Positions 7,385-15,599 of a stretch of 64,000 nucleotides of DNA are shown piece by piece. Every line of letters begins with the position of its first letter. The first letter of the stretch is position 1. The notes under the pieces are model-generated. The model made no database searches. It was not told where the DNA came from and saw nothing but the letters and a program-made list of their open reading frames with translations. A program made the translations under genes and the position numbers. This DNA is from Bradyrhizobium lablabi (GTDB lineage Bacteria > Pseudomonadota > Alphaproteobacteria > Rhizobiales > Xanthobacteraceae). The DNA is taken from NCBI RefSeq assembly GCF_018129385.1, contig NZ_JAFCLN010000006.1, positions 124,001-188,000 of the forward strand, given 5' to 3'.

Positions 7385-8029
7385 ATGGACCTCTATTTCT
7401 CGCCGCTTGCCTGCTCGATGGCAACCCGGATCGCGCTGTATGAAGCAGGCGGCCAGGCTAATTTCATCGAGGTCGATCCGAAGACCAAGAAGGTCCTGAA
7501 GGACGATTCCGATTTCCTTGCCGTCAATCCGCTGGGATACGTTCCCGTGATCCGCACCGACGACGGCGTGGTGCTGACCGAGAACGCCGCAATCCTGCAA
7601 CATGTCGCCGACAAGCTTGCCGACTCCGGCATCGGCGCCAGGGCCGGCATCGAGCGCAGCAAGCTGCAACAGTGGCTGTGCTTCATCGGCACCGAACTGC
7701 ACAAGAGCCTGTTCACCCCTCTGCTCGGCAAGACCGTGCCGGCGGAGGTGAAGGCCTATACGCTGGAAAAATACCTGTCGCGGCTCGAATACCTCGACCA
7801 ATATCTCGCGGGCCGCGAATTCCTGCTCGAGCATTTCAGCGTGGCGGACGCGTATCTGACCACCGTGCTGAACTGGAGCGTCGCCACGCCGATGATCGAT
7901 TCTTCGAAGTACCCTGCGGTGAAGGCGTACTTGGAGCGGATGAAGAAGCGGCCGAGCGTGGCCAAGGCACTCGCCGAGGAGTTCGCGCTGTATCAGGCCG
8001 AAGTCGCGCGCCACAAGGCGGCGGCGTAA
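7385..8029 (+). CDS. Glutathione S-transferase, beta-class-like
   Basis: A 214-residue cytosolic GST. The thioredoxin-like N-domain opens MDLYFSPLACSMATRIALYE, where the Cys (residue 10) is at the place of the beta-class catalytic cysteine. The cis-Pro strand is PLGYVPVIRTDDG, followed by TENAAILQHVAD. The all-helical C-domain has EFLLEHFSVADAYLTTVLNW. It probably conjugates or reduces electrophiles with glutathione. AAGGAG precedes the ATG. It is divergent from a TetR gene that likely represses it. Confidence 0.87.
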   Translation: MDLYFSPLACSMATRIALYEAGGQANFIEVDPKTKKVLKDDSDFLAVNPLGYVPVIRTDDGVVLTENAAILQHVADKLADSGIGARAGIERSKLQQWLCFIGTELHKSLFTPLLGKTVPAEVKAYTLEKYLSRLEYLDQYLAGREFLLEHFSVADAYLTTVLNWSVATPMIDSSKYPAVKAYLERMKKRPSVAKALAEEFALYQAEVARHKAAA

Positions 8030-8035
8030 CACACT

Positions 8036-8173
8036 GTCGTCCCGGACAAGCGATCAACGCGAGCGCGATCCGGGACCCATACGCCGCGGCCGATGTTGTT
8101 GGAACGCGCTGGAGCCACAGTCTTCGCAAAACTTCGCCCTGTGGGTATGGGTCCCGGCGTTCGCCGGGACGAC
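8036..8173. repeat. Inverted repeat, 'GTCGTCCCGG...CGGGACGAC' family
   Basis: Begins GTCGTCCCGGACAAGCG and ends GCGTTCGCCGGGACGAC, with CGGGACCCAT and ATGGGTCCCG pairing inside. Same family as 1297-1427. It fills most of the space between gst and the convergent exported-protein gene. Confidence 0.7.
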
Positions 8174-8203
8174 ATCATTTCTGGAGCGCCCGCTTCTCCG
8201 ACA

Positions 8204-8695
8204 TTACTTCCTGTTCTCCTCGCAGAACTTCAGCGCCGCCATCGCCTCGGCGGCGCGCGGCATCTCGAATTCGATGCTCTCGTCCTCATCGTCATCGAAG
8301 TCGATATGCAGCCGTTTCGCCTTGGTCAGCTTGTCGAGCAGCGACTGATCGAACTCGAATATGCCGCGCACGGTGTTCTTGTCCATCACCTCCCATTTGG
8401 AGGTCTTCAAGATGTCTGACTTGTCGGTGGAGAATTCGGCCTCGAGGATCTCGCCGGTCTTCTCCCACTCCCATCCGTCGTAAACCACCACGACAACGAT
8501 TCTGTCGGTGGAATAAGTCAGCACCATCCCATACTGATGGTTATCGTCTTCCTTGTCCTTGTAGCCGCGGCTCGCGTTGCAATGGGTATCCTTCTCCCGC
8601 TTTTCGACCGTCCAGTCCCCGACCATGGTCTGCGCCCGGGCCGGCACTGCCAGCAATCCGGCGAACAATGCGGCAAGCAAAAGTATCCTGTTCAT
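8204..8695 (-). CDS. Exported protein of unknown function
   Basis: A 163-residue protein with a signal peptide MNRILLLAALFAGLLAVPARA. The mature part contains TMVGDWTVEKREKDTHCNAS, a valine run (VVVVVYDGWEW), and an acidic stretch FDDDEDESIEF. It ends with a second cysteine in KFCEENRK. The two mature cysteines could form a disulfide. It resembles invasion-associated locus B-like periplasmic proteins only vaguely, so no function is proposed. I chose the ATG that opens the signal peptide. Confidence 0.6.
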   Translation of the reverse strand: MNRILLLAALFAGLLAVPARAQTMVGDWTVEKREKDTHCNASRGYKDKEDDNHQYGMVLTYSTDRIVVVVVYDGWEWEKTGEILEAEFSTDKSDILKTSKWEVMDKNTVRGIFEFDQSLLDKLTKAKRLHIDFDDDEDESIEFEMPRAAEAMAALKFCEENRK

Positions 8696-8808
8696 ATGCG
8701 CCCCTTCGAAAGCATTCGCGGCAATGCATTCATCTTGGGCGCCGCCTTGCGCGTTGGCAAACAAAAAAGCCGCCGGTGGTTACCGGCGATTCTCAACGCG
8801 CGCACGAT

Positions 8809-9264
8809 TTACGCGAGGTCGGCTTTCAGCAGAAGCCTTAACGCTTTCGGGATCGGCTGCGCTTTGCCCTCGCAAATGAAGGCGACCCGCACTTCCGCTT
8901 TCACCAGCACGTCATCGCCGCGCCGCACTTCCTGTGCCAGCGTGATCGAAGCGCCCTTCACCACGATCGGCCAGGTCACGATGTCGAGCACGTCGTCCAT
9001 CCGCGCCGGGCGCAAATAGTCGATCTGCATCGAGCGCACCACGAAGGCGAAGCCCGGCGTTTCGGCCTGCGCCTGCTCGAACAGCGCATGCTGCTCGGCG
9101 CCCATCAGGCGCAGATGATTGGTGCGCCCGCGCTCCATGAAGCGGAGATAGTTGGCGTGGTAAACGATGCCGGAAAAATCCGTGTCCTCGTAGTAGACGC
9201 GGACCTGCATGTGATGGCGGCCGTCGCGGATCTCGCCGTCGAGCTGAGACAGATTCAAATTCAA
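8809..9264 (-). CDS. ybgC: Acyl-CoA thioesterase, YbgC/Tol-Pal-associated type
   Basis: A protein of about 151 residues with a single hot-dog domain. The motif YYEDTDFSGIVYHANYLRF carries the catalytic Asp of the 4-hydroxybenzoyl-CoA thioesterase/YbgC family, followed by RFMERGR. YbgC proteins hydrolyse acyl-CoA or acyl-ACP and are usually encoded beside tolQRAB; no tol gene is in view here. The start is uncertain: I favour a TTG with GAGGG eight bases upstream. The next ATG would give MQVRVYYED and a shorter N-terminus. Confidence 0.82.
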   Translation of the reverse strand: MNLNLSQLDGEIRDGRHHMQVRVYYEDTDFSGIVYHANYLRFMERGRTNHLRLMGAEQHALFEQAQAETPGFAFVVRSMQIDYLRPARMDDVLDIVTWPIVVKGASITLAQEVRRGDDVLVKAEVRVAFICEGKAQPIPKALRLLLKADLA

Positions 9265-9339
9265 TTGGCAGGCCCTCGATCGCCCCGAAGGCAATCGTTT
9301 TGCGCAAAATCGACGGGCTGCGCAAGCTTGGCCGCCGCG

Positions 9340-10251
9340 TTACGCGACCGCAGGAGCCCCACCGCCCAGCGTCACCAGCACGATTTCCGGGGGCACGCCG
9401 ATGCGGAACGGCATGATGCTGCAGCCGAGGCCGCCGGAAACGACGAGGTCGCAATTCTTGCGGATGTGGCCATAGGCCAGTTCCTGCCCCGAAGGCGAGA
9501 TCGGCGACCAGCCGGCGAGGCGCACCTGTCCGCCATGGGTATGCCCGGACAATTGCAACGCAACGCGCGAGGGCACGCGCCTGACGATGTCCGGTTCATG
9601 CGCCATCAGGATGACCGGAGCATCGTCCTTGATCTTTGCCAGCGTCGCGCCGAGATCGTCGACGCCCATCCGGCGCCCGGGCCGAAAGCGGCGCATCGGC
9701 ATGTAAGCGAGTTGATCGCCGAGGCCGGCGAGCCAGAAAGGGCGGCCGTCCTTGCTCAGCAGCTTCGCATCGTTTTCGTAGACCGGAATGCCGGCGCTCT
9801 CCAGCGCGCGGCCCGCGACGGGCAGCCCGTGCCCTGCCCGCTGCACGTCCTTGTCTTCCCACCAATCGTGATTGCCGAGCACCGCGTGCACGCCGAGCGG
9901 CGCCTTCAATCCGCCAAGCACAGGCGCCCATTCGCCCGCCGGAATGAAGCGCGTCACCTTGCGGTGCCCCGCGACATAGTCACCAAGCAGGACGACGAGA
10001 TCCGGCTTGAGCGCATTGGTGCGATCGACGATGCGCTCGATGCGCTCTACCGACATCCAGGGATCGCAGGCATGCAGGTCGGCAATCGCCGCGATCTTCA
10101 GCCTGAAGCCGGCCGGCCATTGCGGCGGCGAGATATTGTAGCGCGTGACGCGAAGCCGCAGCAGCGGCTCGCCAAAGCCATAGGCCGTGCTTGAGATGCC
10201 GAGCGCGCCGAGCCCGACTGTACCTTTAAGAAAATGACGTCTGGTAATCAT
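9340..10251 (-). CDS. Tat-exported calcineurin-type metallophosphoesterase
   Basis: A 303-residue protein whose N-terminus MITRRHFLKGTVGLGALG is a twin-arginine signal. Metal-binding blocks follow in order: IAAIADLHAC, LLGDYVAGH, LGNHDWWED, LMAHEPD and SGHTHGGQ. These are all five calcineurin-like phosphoesterase motifs, so the enzyme should be active. It probably acts in the periplasm, on an unknown phosphodiester such as a lipid head group (YkuE-like). I chose the ATG opening the Tat signal; an upstream in-frame start would bury it. Confidence 0.83.
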   Translation of the reverse strand: MITRRHFLKGTVGLGALGISSTAYGFGEPLLRLRVTRYNISPPQWPAGFRLKIAAIADLHACDPWMSVERIERIVDRTNALKPDLVVLLGDYVAGHRKVTRFIPAGEWAPVLGGLKAPLGVHAVLGNHDWWEDKDVQRAGHGLPVAGRALESAGIPVYENDAKLLSKDGRPFWLAGLGDQLAYMPMRRFRPGRRMGVDDLGATLAKIKDDAPVILMAHEPDIVRRVPSRVALQLSGHTHGGQVRLAGWSPISPSGQELAYGHIRKNCDLVVSGGLGCSIMPFRIGVPPEIVLVTLGGGAPAVA

Positions 10252-10345
10252 TGCCGTTAACCGTGATGCAGCCTCATTCTGGCCGGGCATTGCAGCCGAA
10301 TTCGGGTGCGTTTGTGCAGTTTGTCAGCAGGTGCCCTACCATCAA

Positions 10346-11215
10346 TCACCACCTGTTGTCGCCGACCAGGGCATCGAGCCGCGCCTTCAGTTCCTCGCCG
10401 GCGCGAAAATACCAGACCCCGCCAAGCAGGTCGCGGAAGCGCTTGTCGCCAGCGGCTTCGCGCTCGATCCGGTCAATGGTTTCCATGCTGATGACGTCTT
10501 CGAGCGGGCCGGCGGCCAGCAGCGACAGCAGCACCGGATTGGATTCGATCTTCAGGATCTCGACGATCAGGTCGATGGCCTTGTCCGGATTCTCCTCGCG
10601 CAGATCGCGCTCGTAGTCCATCATCGTGAAAAAATTGTCGTCGCGGTCGCGATCGGATTTCGAATATTGCTCGACCCAGGTACGCGCCAGCTCCGGCACG
10701 GACATGATCTCGCATTCGAGCGGATGGATCGGCGTCTTGCGCGCAACATTGTCGGCCTCCCAGCCTTCGGCGTCCGAAATCCGCGCGATCCGCCGCGTGA
10801 ACGGCTCTTCGGGGCCGAAATTTACGCCACCAAGCAGCCAGCGCAGTTTTGCATTTTCCTTTGCCTCGCGCTCGATTCGATCCATCACCGCATCGCCGTT
10901 CGCGTAGATCAGCGACAGCATGAACTTGTCGTTGAGCTGCATCACCGTGAGCTTGTCGGATTCGGTACGCAGCACTTCGAGCGCGAGATCGAGCGCTCTG
11001 TCGGGCGCATCATGCGGCAGGCGATCGAAATACATCTTTGCCGACCATGCGCCGCCGGTTTGATCGCGCCGGCTGATACATTGCAACACACTCCAGATCG
11101 AGGCGAGTTCGCCGATCTGCATGGCATTGAGGAACGCTTCGGTCTCCTCCGTCGTCGCGAGCTCGGGAGCGGCCGCAATAACCGCCAGCGCCTGCGCATC
11201 TTTCATCGAACCCAT
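10346..11215 (-). CDS. Unknown protein with two tandem copies of one domain (DUF6869-like)
   Basis: A cytoplasmic protein of about 289 residues that contains an internal duplication of some 125 residues. The first copy has RALDLALEVLRTES and VMDRIEREAKENAKLRWLLG. The second has KAIDLIVEILKIES and TIDRIEREAAGDKRFRDLLG. Each copy ends LLGGV followed by an aromatic residue. No catalytic motif is visible and the role is unknown. I chose the ATG with GGAG seven bases upstream rather than the GTG four codons earlier. Confidence 0.6.
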   Translation of the reverse strand: MGSMKDAQALAVIAAAPELATTEETEAFLNAMQIGELASIWSVLQCISRRDQTGGAWSAKMYFDRLPHDAPDRALDLALEVLRTESDKLTVMQLNDKFMLSLIYANGDAVMDRIEREAKENAKLRWLLGGVNFGPEEPFTRRIARISDAEGWEADNVARKTPIHPLECEIMSVPELARTWVEQYSKSDRDRDDNFFTMMDYERDLREENPDKAIDLIVEILKIESNPVLLSLLAAGPLEDVISMETIDRIEREAAGDKRFRDLLGGVWYFRAGEELKARLDALVGDNRW

Positions 11216-11298
11216 CGGCAACTCCACGGCAGCAGCGCCGGCGACCGAGCCGGCATCTCCGCATTAGTGCAGGCTTGTGGGAAACGGGTTCGAAGCTG

Positions 11299-12345
11299 TC
11301 AGTCGTCGTCGCCGTTGCCGAACAACCCGAATTGCGCCGGATCGCGTGAGGGCTCGGCGATGCCGAGATGGCGGAAGGCGTGCGAGGTGAGCAGGCGTCC
11401 GCGCGGGGTGCGCTGTAGATAGCCGCACTGGATCAGATAGGGCTCGATGATGTCCTCGATCGCATCGCGCGGCTCGGACAGCGCCGCCGCCATGGTCTCG
11501 ACACCAACGGGACCGCCGCCGTAATTCATCGCGATGGTCGTGAGGTAGCGGCGGTCCATCGCGTCGAGGCCTGCGCTATCCACTTCCAGCGCGCTCAGCG
11601 CCTTGTCGGCGATCTTGCGGTCGACCGAATCAGCATTTTCGGCGGAGGCGAAATCGCGCACGCGGCGCAGCAGGCGGCCGGCGATGCGCGGCGTGCCGCG
11701 GGCGCGCCGCGCGATCTCGTTGGCACCGTCGTCCGTCATGCCGATCTTGAGCACGCGGGCGCCGCGGGTGACGATCTTTTCCAGCTCTTCTTCGGTGTAG
11801 AAATTCAGCCGCACCGGAATGCCAAAGCGGTCGCGCAGCGGATTGGTCAGCAGCCCCGCGCGCGTCGTGGCGCCGACAAGGGTGAATTTTGCCAGCTCGA
11901 TTTTCACCGAGCGCGCCGCCGGACCTTCGCCGATGATGAGGTCGAGCTGAAAATCCTCCATCGCGGGATAGAGCACCTCTTCTACCGCGGGGCTGAGGCG
12001 ATGGATTTCGTCGATGAACAGCACGTCGCGCTCTTCGAGATTGGTGAGCAGCGCGGCGAGATCGCCGGCCTTTGCGATCACCGGACCCGAGGTGGCGCGA
12101 AATCCGACGCCGAGCTCGCGCGCCACGATCTGGGCCAGCGTGGTCTTGCCAAGGCCCGGCGGGCCGACGAAGAGCACATGATCCAGCGCCTCGTTGCGCT
12201 TGCGCGCAGCCTCGATGAAGATCGAGAGATTGGCGCGCGCCTGCGCCTGGCCGACGAACTCGGACAATAGTTGCGGGCGCAGCGCCGTGTCGCCGACATC
12301 GTCGCTGCGGCGCTCGGGCGAGACGAAGCGGGAGGGAGTGGTCAT
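11299..12345 (-). CDS. ruvB: Holliday junction branch migration helicase RuvB
   Basis: A 348-residue AAA+ ATPase of full length. Walker A is GPPGLGKTT, Walker B is VLFIDEIHR, sensor 1 is LVGATTRAG, and the arginine-finger region is NPLRDRFGI. The C-terminal winged helix includes [15 protein letters not shown] and [10 protein letters not shown]. RuvB hexamers drive branch migration together with RuvA and RuvC in recombinational repair. It is the last gene of the ruvC-ruvA-NIPSNAP-ruvB run. No SOS box could be recognised upstream. Confidence 0.97.
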   Translation of the reverse strand: MTTPSRFVSPERRSDDVGDTALRPQLLSEFVGQAQARANLSIFIEAARKRNEALDHVLFVGPPGLGKTTLAQIVARELGVGFRATSGPVIAKAGDLAALLTNLEERDVLFIDEIHRLSPAVEEVLYPAMEDFQLDLIIGEGPAARSVKIELAKFTLVGATTRAGLLTNPLRDRFGIPVRLNFYTEEELEKIVTRGARVLKIGMTDDGANEIARRARGTPRIAGRLLRRVRDFASAENADSVDRKIADKALSALEVDSAGLDAMDRRYLTTIAMNYGGGPVGVETMAAALSEPRDAIEDIIEPYLIQCGYLQRTPRGRLLTSHAFRHLGIAEPSRDPAQFGLFGNGDDD

Positions 12346-12375
12346 GCGGCCTTAGGTATCCTCTTCGCCGGCTTC

Positions 12376-12690
12376 TTAGGCCTTGTTCGGAAGCAATGGC
12401 CGGAAAAACGACCGTTCGTAGCGGGTGAAGCAGCGCGTCTGCTTTGCGAAGTCTATCGCCTTCTGAACATCCGGATCGTTTTCCGCATCCTTGCGGTACT
12501 GTTCGTAGGCCGCCAGGCTCGGAAAGCTGAACATCGCCAGCGCGACGTCACTATCGCCTTCGGATGGCAGAAAATAGCCGTGATGGATGCCGCCGAACCG
12601 CGGCACCAGGTCAAGCCACATGGCGCCGTAAGCCTCGAACTCGGCGACCTTGCCCAGAGGGACCTCATAACGCAAATAGCAGGTAATCAT
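12376..12690 (-). CDS. NIPSNAP family protein
   Basis: A 104-residue protein with a dimeric alpha/beta-barrel (NIPSNAP) signature: [21 protein letters not shown], then [17 protein letters not shown] and [20 protein letters not shown] proteins are widespread; their bacterial role is unclear. Its ATG overlaps the ruvA stop (ATGA), so it is translationally coupled to ruvA and sits between ruvA and ruvB. Confidence 0.8.
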   Translation of the reverse strand: MITCYLRYEVPLGKVAEFEAYGAMWLDLVPRFGGIHHGYFLPSEGDSDVALAMFSFPSLAAYEQYRKDAENDPDVQKAIDFAKQTRCFTRYERSFFRPLLPNKA

Positions 12691-13304
12691 TTCGCCAACT
12701 CCTTCAGCCCGAGCCGGATGAGCTGCGCGGTCTCCGCCTTTTCACCCGCGCTGCGCGAAGCCGCGGCGATCGCAGCGGCCGCCTGCGGCTGGCCGTAACC
12801 GAGATTGACCAGTGCGGAGATCGCATCCGCCACCGGGCGCGGGGCGCGCTGATCGTCGATCGCGCCGGCCAGATGCACGACGGCCGGATCGACATTGGCG
12901 AAGGCGGGCGCCTTGTCCTTCAATTCGGTGACGATGCGTTCGGCCACTTTCGGCCCGACGCCCGGCGTGCGGGACACCGCGGCCTTGTCGCGCAGCGCAA
13001 TGGCGTTGGCAAGTTCGGCCGGCGGCAAGGTGCCGAGCACCGCGAGCGCGACCTTTGCGCCGACGCCCTGCACGGTCTGGAGCAGGCGAAACCATTCGCG
13101 CTCATGATCGGTGCGGAAGCCGAACAGCTTTATCTGGTCCTCGCGCACATAGGTCTCGATCGAGAGCACCGCGGCTTCGCCGGGCGACGGCAGCGCCTGG
13201 AGCGTGCGCGAGGAGCAGTGCACCTGATAGCCGACGCCGCCGACGTCGAGGATGACAAAATCCTCGCCGTAGGAATCGATGAGGCCCTTGAGTTTGCCGA
13301 TCAT
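12687..13304 (-). CDS. ruvA: Holliday junction DNA-binding protein RuvA
   Basis: A 205-residue protein with the RuvA order. An N-terminal OB fold opens [20 protein letters not shown] and includes GVGYQVHCS. Two helix-hairpin-helix motifs follow ([34 protein letters not shown]). The C-terminal domain that contacts RuvB has [16 protein letters not shown]. RuvA tetramers hold the four-way junction open for RuvB. Its start overlaps the ruvC stop and its stop overlaps the NIPSNAP start, both as ATGA. Confidence 0.96.
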   Translation of the reverse strand: MIGKLKGLIDSYGEDFVILDVGGVGYQVHCSSRTLQALPSPGEAAVLSIETYVREDQIKLFGFRTDHEREWFRLLQTVQGVGAKVALAVLGTLPPAELANAIALRDKAAVSRTPGVGPKVAERIVTELKDKAPAFANVDPAVVHLAGAIDDQRAPRPVADAISALVNLGYGQPQAAAAIAAASRSAGEKAETAQLIRLGLKELAK

Positions 13305-13828
13305 GCGCCCGCCATCCTCAGCCGCAGTTCGGCGCTGACGCGGTGATGCGCGTGCGTAATGGCAATCGCCAACGCGTCCGCAGCGTCGGGCGATTTCGGC
13401 TCGGCCTTGGGCAGAAGTATCTTCAGCATCACCGCGATCTGGTTCTTGTCGGCATGTCCCGCGCCGACCACGGTTTTCTTGACCTGATTGGGCGCGTATT
13501 CGGCCACCGAAATACCGAACATCGCGGGCGCCAGCATGGCAACGCCGCGCGCCTGGCCCAGCTTGAGCGTGGCGACGCCGTCCTTGTTGACAAAGGTCTG
13601 CTCGACCGCGGCTTCCGCCGGCTTGTAGCTGCCGAGCACGGCGGCGAGCCCCTCATGGATCGCGAGCAGCCGTTCCGCCAGCGAAAGGTCGCCCGGCGGC
13701 TCGACCGAGCCGCAGCCGACGAAAATCAGCCGGTTGCCCTCGCTCTCGATGACGCCCCAGCCGGTGCGGCGCAGGCCCGGGTCGATGCCGAGGATACGGA
13801 CGGGGTGGCGAATCGGTGGCGGCGTCAT
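13301..13828 (-). CDS. ruvC: Crossover junction endodeoxyribonuclease RuvC
   Basis: A 175-residue RNase H-fold resolvase. The first catalytic Asp is in [14 protein letters not shown]. The conserved Glu is in [11 protein letters not shown], and the C-terminal acidic pair is in [16 protein letters not shown]. RuvC cuts Holliday junctions symmetrically during repair. It is the first gene of the ruv operon and overlaps ruvA by ATGA. The leader upstream is non-coding. Confidence 0.96.
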   Translation of the reverse strand: MTPPPIRHPVRILGIDPGLRRTGWGVIESEGNRLIFVGCGSVEPPGDLSLAERLLAIHEGLAAVLGSYKPAEAAVEQTFVNKDGVATLKLGQARGVAMLAPAMFGISVAEYAPNQVKKTVVGAGHADKNQIAVMLKILLPKAEPKSPDAADALAIAITHAHHRVSAELRLRMAGA

Positions 13829-13944
13829 GGCATTTTATACCCATGCAGAAGTCTCAAGCCTAGCTGCGTGTTGCCATATTCGCGGCGGGAGCCTGTACAA
13901 GCGGCGTCGGCGCTGCCCCTATCGAGCAACCTTCGTGTTCGTCA

Positions 13945-13979
13945 TTCATCAATGCGACGTCCTGTTCATCAATGCGACG
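13945..13979. repeat. Two tandem 15-bp direct repeats upstream of the polysaccharide operon
   Basis: TTCATCAATGCGACG occurs at 13945 and again at 13965, a 20-base period, followed by a decayed third unit (TTTATCCATGCCG). The surrounding 346-base gap between divergent ruvC and the HlyD gene has no convincing ORF. Two helical turns between copies is the spacing expected for binding sites on the same face of the DNA. This could therefore be an operator for the polysaccharide operon. It might also be simple drift. Confidence 0.45.
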
Positions 13980-14174
13980 CGCCGTTTATCCATGCCGTGT
14001 GCATTGCCGATTTTTCACGTTTGTCTGAAAACGCCCTTAGGAACGGAAGCCGCCCGTACCGGTTAGCTGCCGAACCGAGGCCGAGACCGGCTTTTCGAAA
14101 GCCGGCAATCGCCCAAAGTCAGAACCGTCTGGAGGCAACGCTCTCTTAGGCATTGATCAACAAGGGAGCATGGC

Positions 14175-15596
14175 ATGCACCGGAATAGCAACGGCGGTTC
14201 TGCAAAGACGCAGACTTCGCGTCATCCAGTAATCCTTCGGACTTCCTCGCTCGTGGTAGGCGGCGTTCTGGCGATCCTGCTGGTAACGTCCGTCGCTCCG
14301 CCGATCATCGCCGATCAATCGGACCGGGCCGTGGTCAATGCGCCCCTCACCTTGCTGACGGCGCCGATCGAAGGCCAGATCGAGTCGGTATCCAAGAACG
14401 TCAGCAATACTGCGGAATCGGGTGATTCACTGGCGCGCATATCGAACGTCCGGGTCGACCGGGGGACGCTGATTTCGCTGGAAGAGAAGGCCGCCGATGC
14501 CCGCGCAAAACTGGAAGCGACCCGGCAAAAAAAGGAATCGGATCGCACCTATGTGAAGATGCTTGATGCGGAAATCAACGATCAATCCGAACAACTGCGC
14601 GCCCAGTTTCAGTCGCAGATTGCGGGACTGCGCGCGAAGATCGCGGAGACGAATTCGCTGAGCGGCGCGCAGAAGGCGTTGGTCGATCGTCAATCCGAGA
14701 TGGTGGCCCGCAACGCGGCAAGCATGGACATGCTCAGGCCGACGAAAGAGAATTATTCCGCGGCGCTCCATAAAGCCGATGCAGCAAGAGCCGGCCTCGA
14801 TCAGAAGGTTGCCCAGCTCGATGCCCTGGAAAAAGGCATCTATGCCGGAGACGACCTCGTCGCGATCGGAATCCTCGCTCAAAAACGCCGCGACATCTCC
14901 CTCGATGCGACGCGCATGGAGATCGAGGAAAAGGAGCTCTCCGCCATCCTCCAGGACAAGCAGGCCCTCGCAGCCCAGGAGCGTCAACGACTGGCAATTC
15001 TGACGGAAGCCGACGTGCAGGTCACCAACCGAGGCAAGATCCTGACCGTCGGGGCCACGCCGGGCCGGCACGTCAATGCCGGCGATACCCTGGCCTCGCT
15101 GGTCGATTGTGAAAAGCGATTCGTCGTGGCGATCTTTTCCTACCGTCAGGCCCAGAGCATGAAGCCCGGCACGCGCGTCCGCGTAGAGGGCGCGGCATTC
15201 GGGTCCGGCATCGTCACCGCCATATTGCCGAAGACATCCGACAAGGTCGACGAACGTTTTGCCGTGCCATTCCCGCAGACCGAACGGCGCGAACTCTACG
15301 CGATCATCGCCCCCGAAAATTCCGGCAGTGGCGGTCAAGACGCCGAGCCGGCGGCTGATGAAGGGTCGAGGCCCTGCACCATCGGTCAATGGGTGACGGT
15401 GACAAAGGACAATGCAATGGTACCCTCGACATCCGTGATGTGGCGGCATCTCGAGACACTGGTCAGCTCGTGGAGCGCAGACGAGAGCCCCGCGCAACCC
15501 AATGACAACAGAGAAGCGACACGGGAAACGGGAATCGCTGCGCTCACTGCCGCCTTCCGCTCGGCCGCGGCCGCGCGTCAGCCGTCGATGCCGTAA
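14175..15596 (+). CDS. HlyD-type membrane fusion protein of a polysaccharide synthase operon (BgsB-like)
   Basis: A 473-residue protein. One membrane helix lies at about residues 24-45 (SLVVGGVLAILLVTSVAPP). A split biotinyl-lipoyl domain follows (APLTLLTAPIEGQIESV and ILTVGATPGRHVNAGDTLASL), separated by a long coiled coil (about residues 105-280). After it comes a beta-barrel region (GTRVRVEGAAFGSGIVTAI). This is the periplasmic adaptor architecture, here without an ABC or RND partner. GGGAG precedes the ATG. It is three bases upstream of an exported barrel protein and then a GT2 synthase. The pairing with GT2 recalls rhizobial BgsB/BgsA, where the adaptor is needed to export mixed-linkage beta-glucan; that match is inferred. 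Confidence 0.72.
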   Translation: MHRNSNGGSAKTQTSRHPVILRTSSLVVGGVLAILLVTSVAPPIIADQSDRAVVNAPLTLLTAPIEGQIESVSKNVSNTAESGDSLARISNVRVDRGTLISLEEKAADARAKLEATRQKKESDRTYVKMLDAEINDQSEQLRAQFQSQIAGLRAKIAETNSLSGAQKALVDRQSEMVARNAASMDMLRPTKENYSAALHKADAARAGLDQKVAQLDALEKGIYAGDDLVAIGILAQKRRDISLDATRMEIEEKELSAILQDKQALAAQERQRLAILTEADVQVTNRGKILTVGATPGRHVNAGDTLASLVDCEKRFVVAIFSYRQAQSMKPGTRVRVEGAAFGSGIVTAILPKTSDKVDERFAVPFPQTERRELYAIIAPENSGSGGQDAEPAADEGSRPCTIGQWVTVTKDNAMVPSTSVMWRHLETLVSSWSADESPAQPNDNREATRETGIAALTAAFRSAAAARQPSMP

Positions 15597-15599
15597 GCG

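Noticed and set aside
13945..13979. CRISPR array
   Set aside because: Only two 15-bp units with 5-base gaps; too short, and no cas gene.
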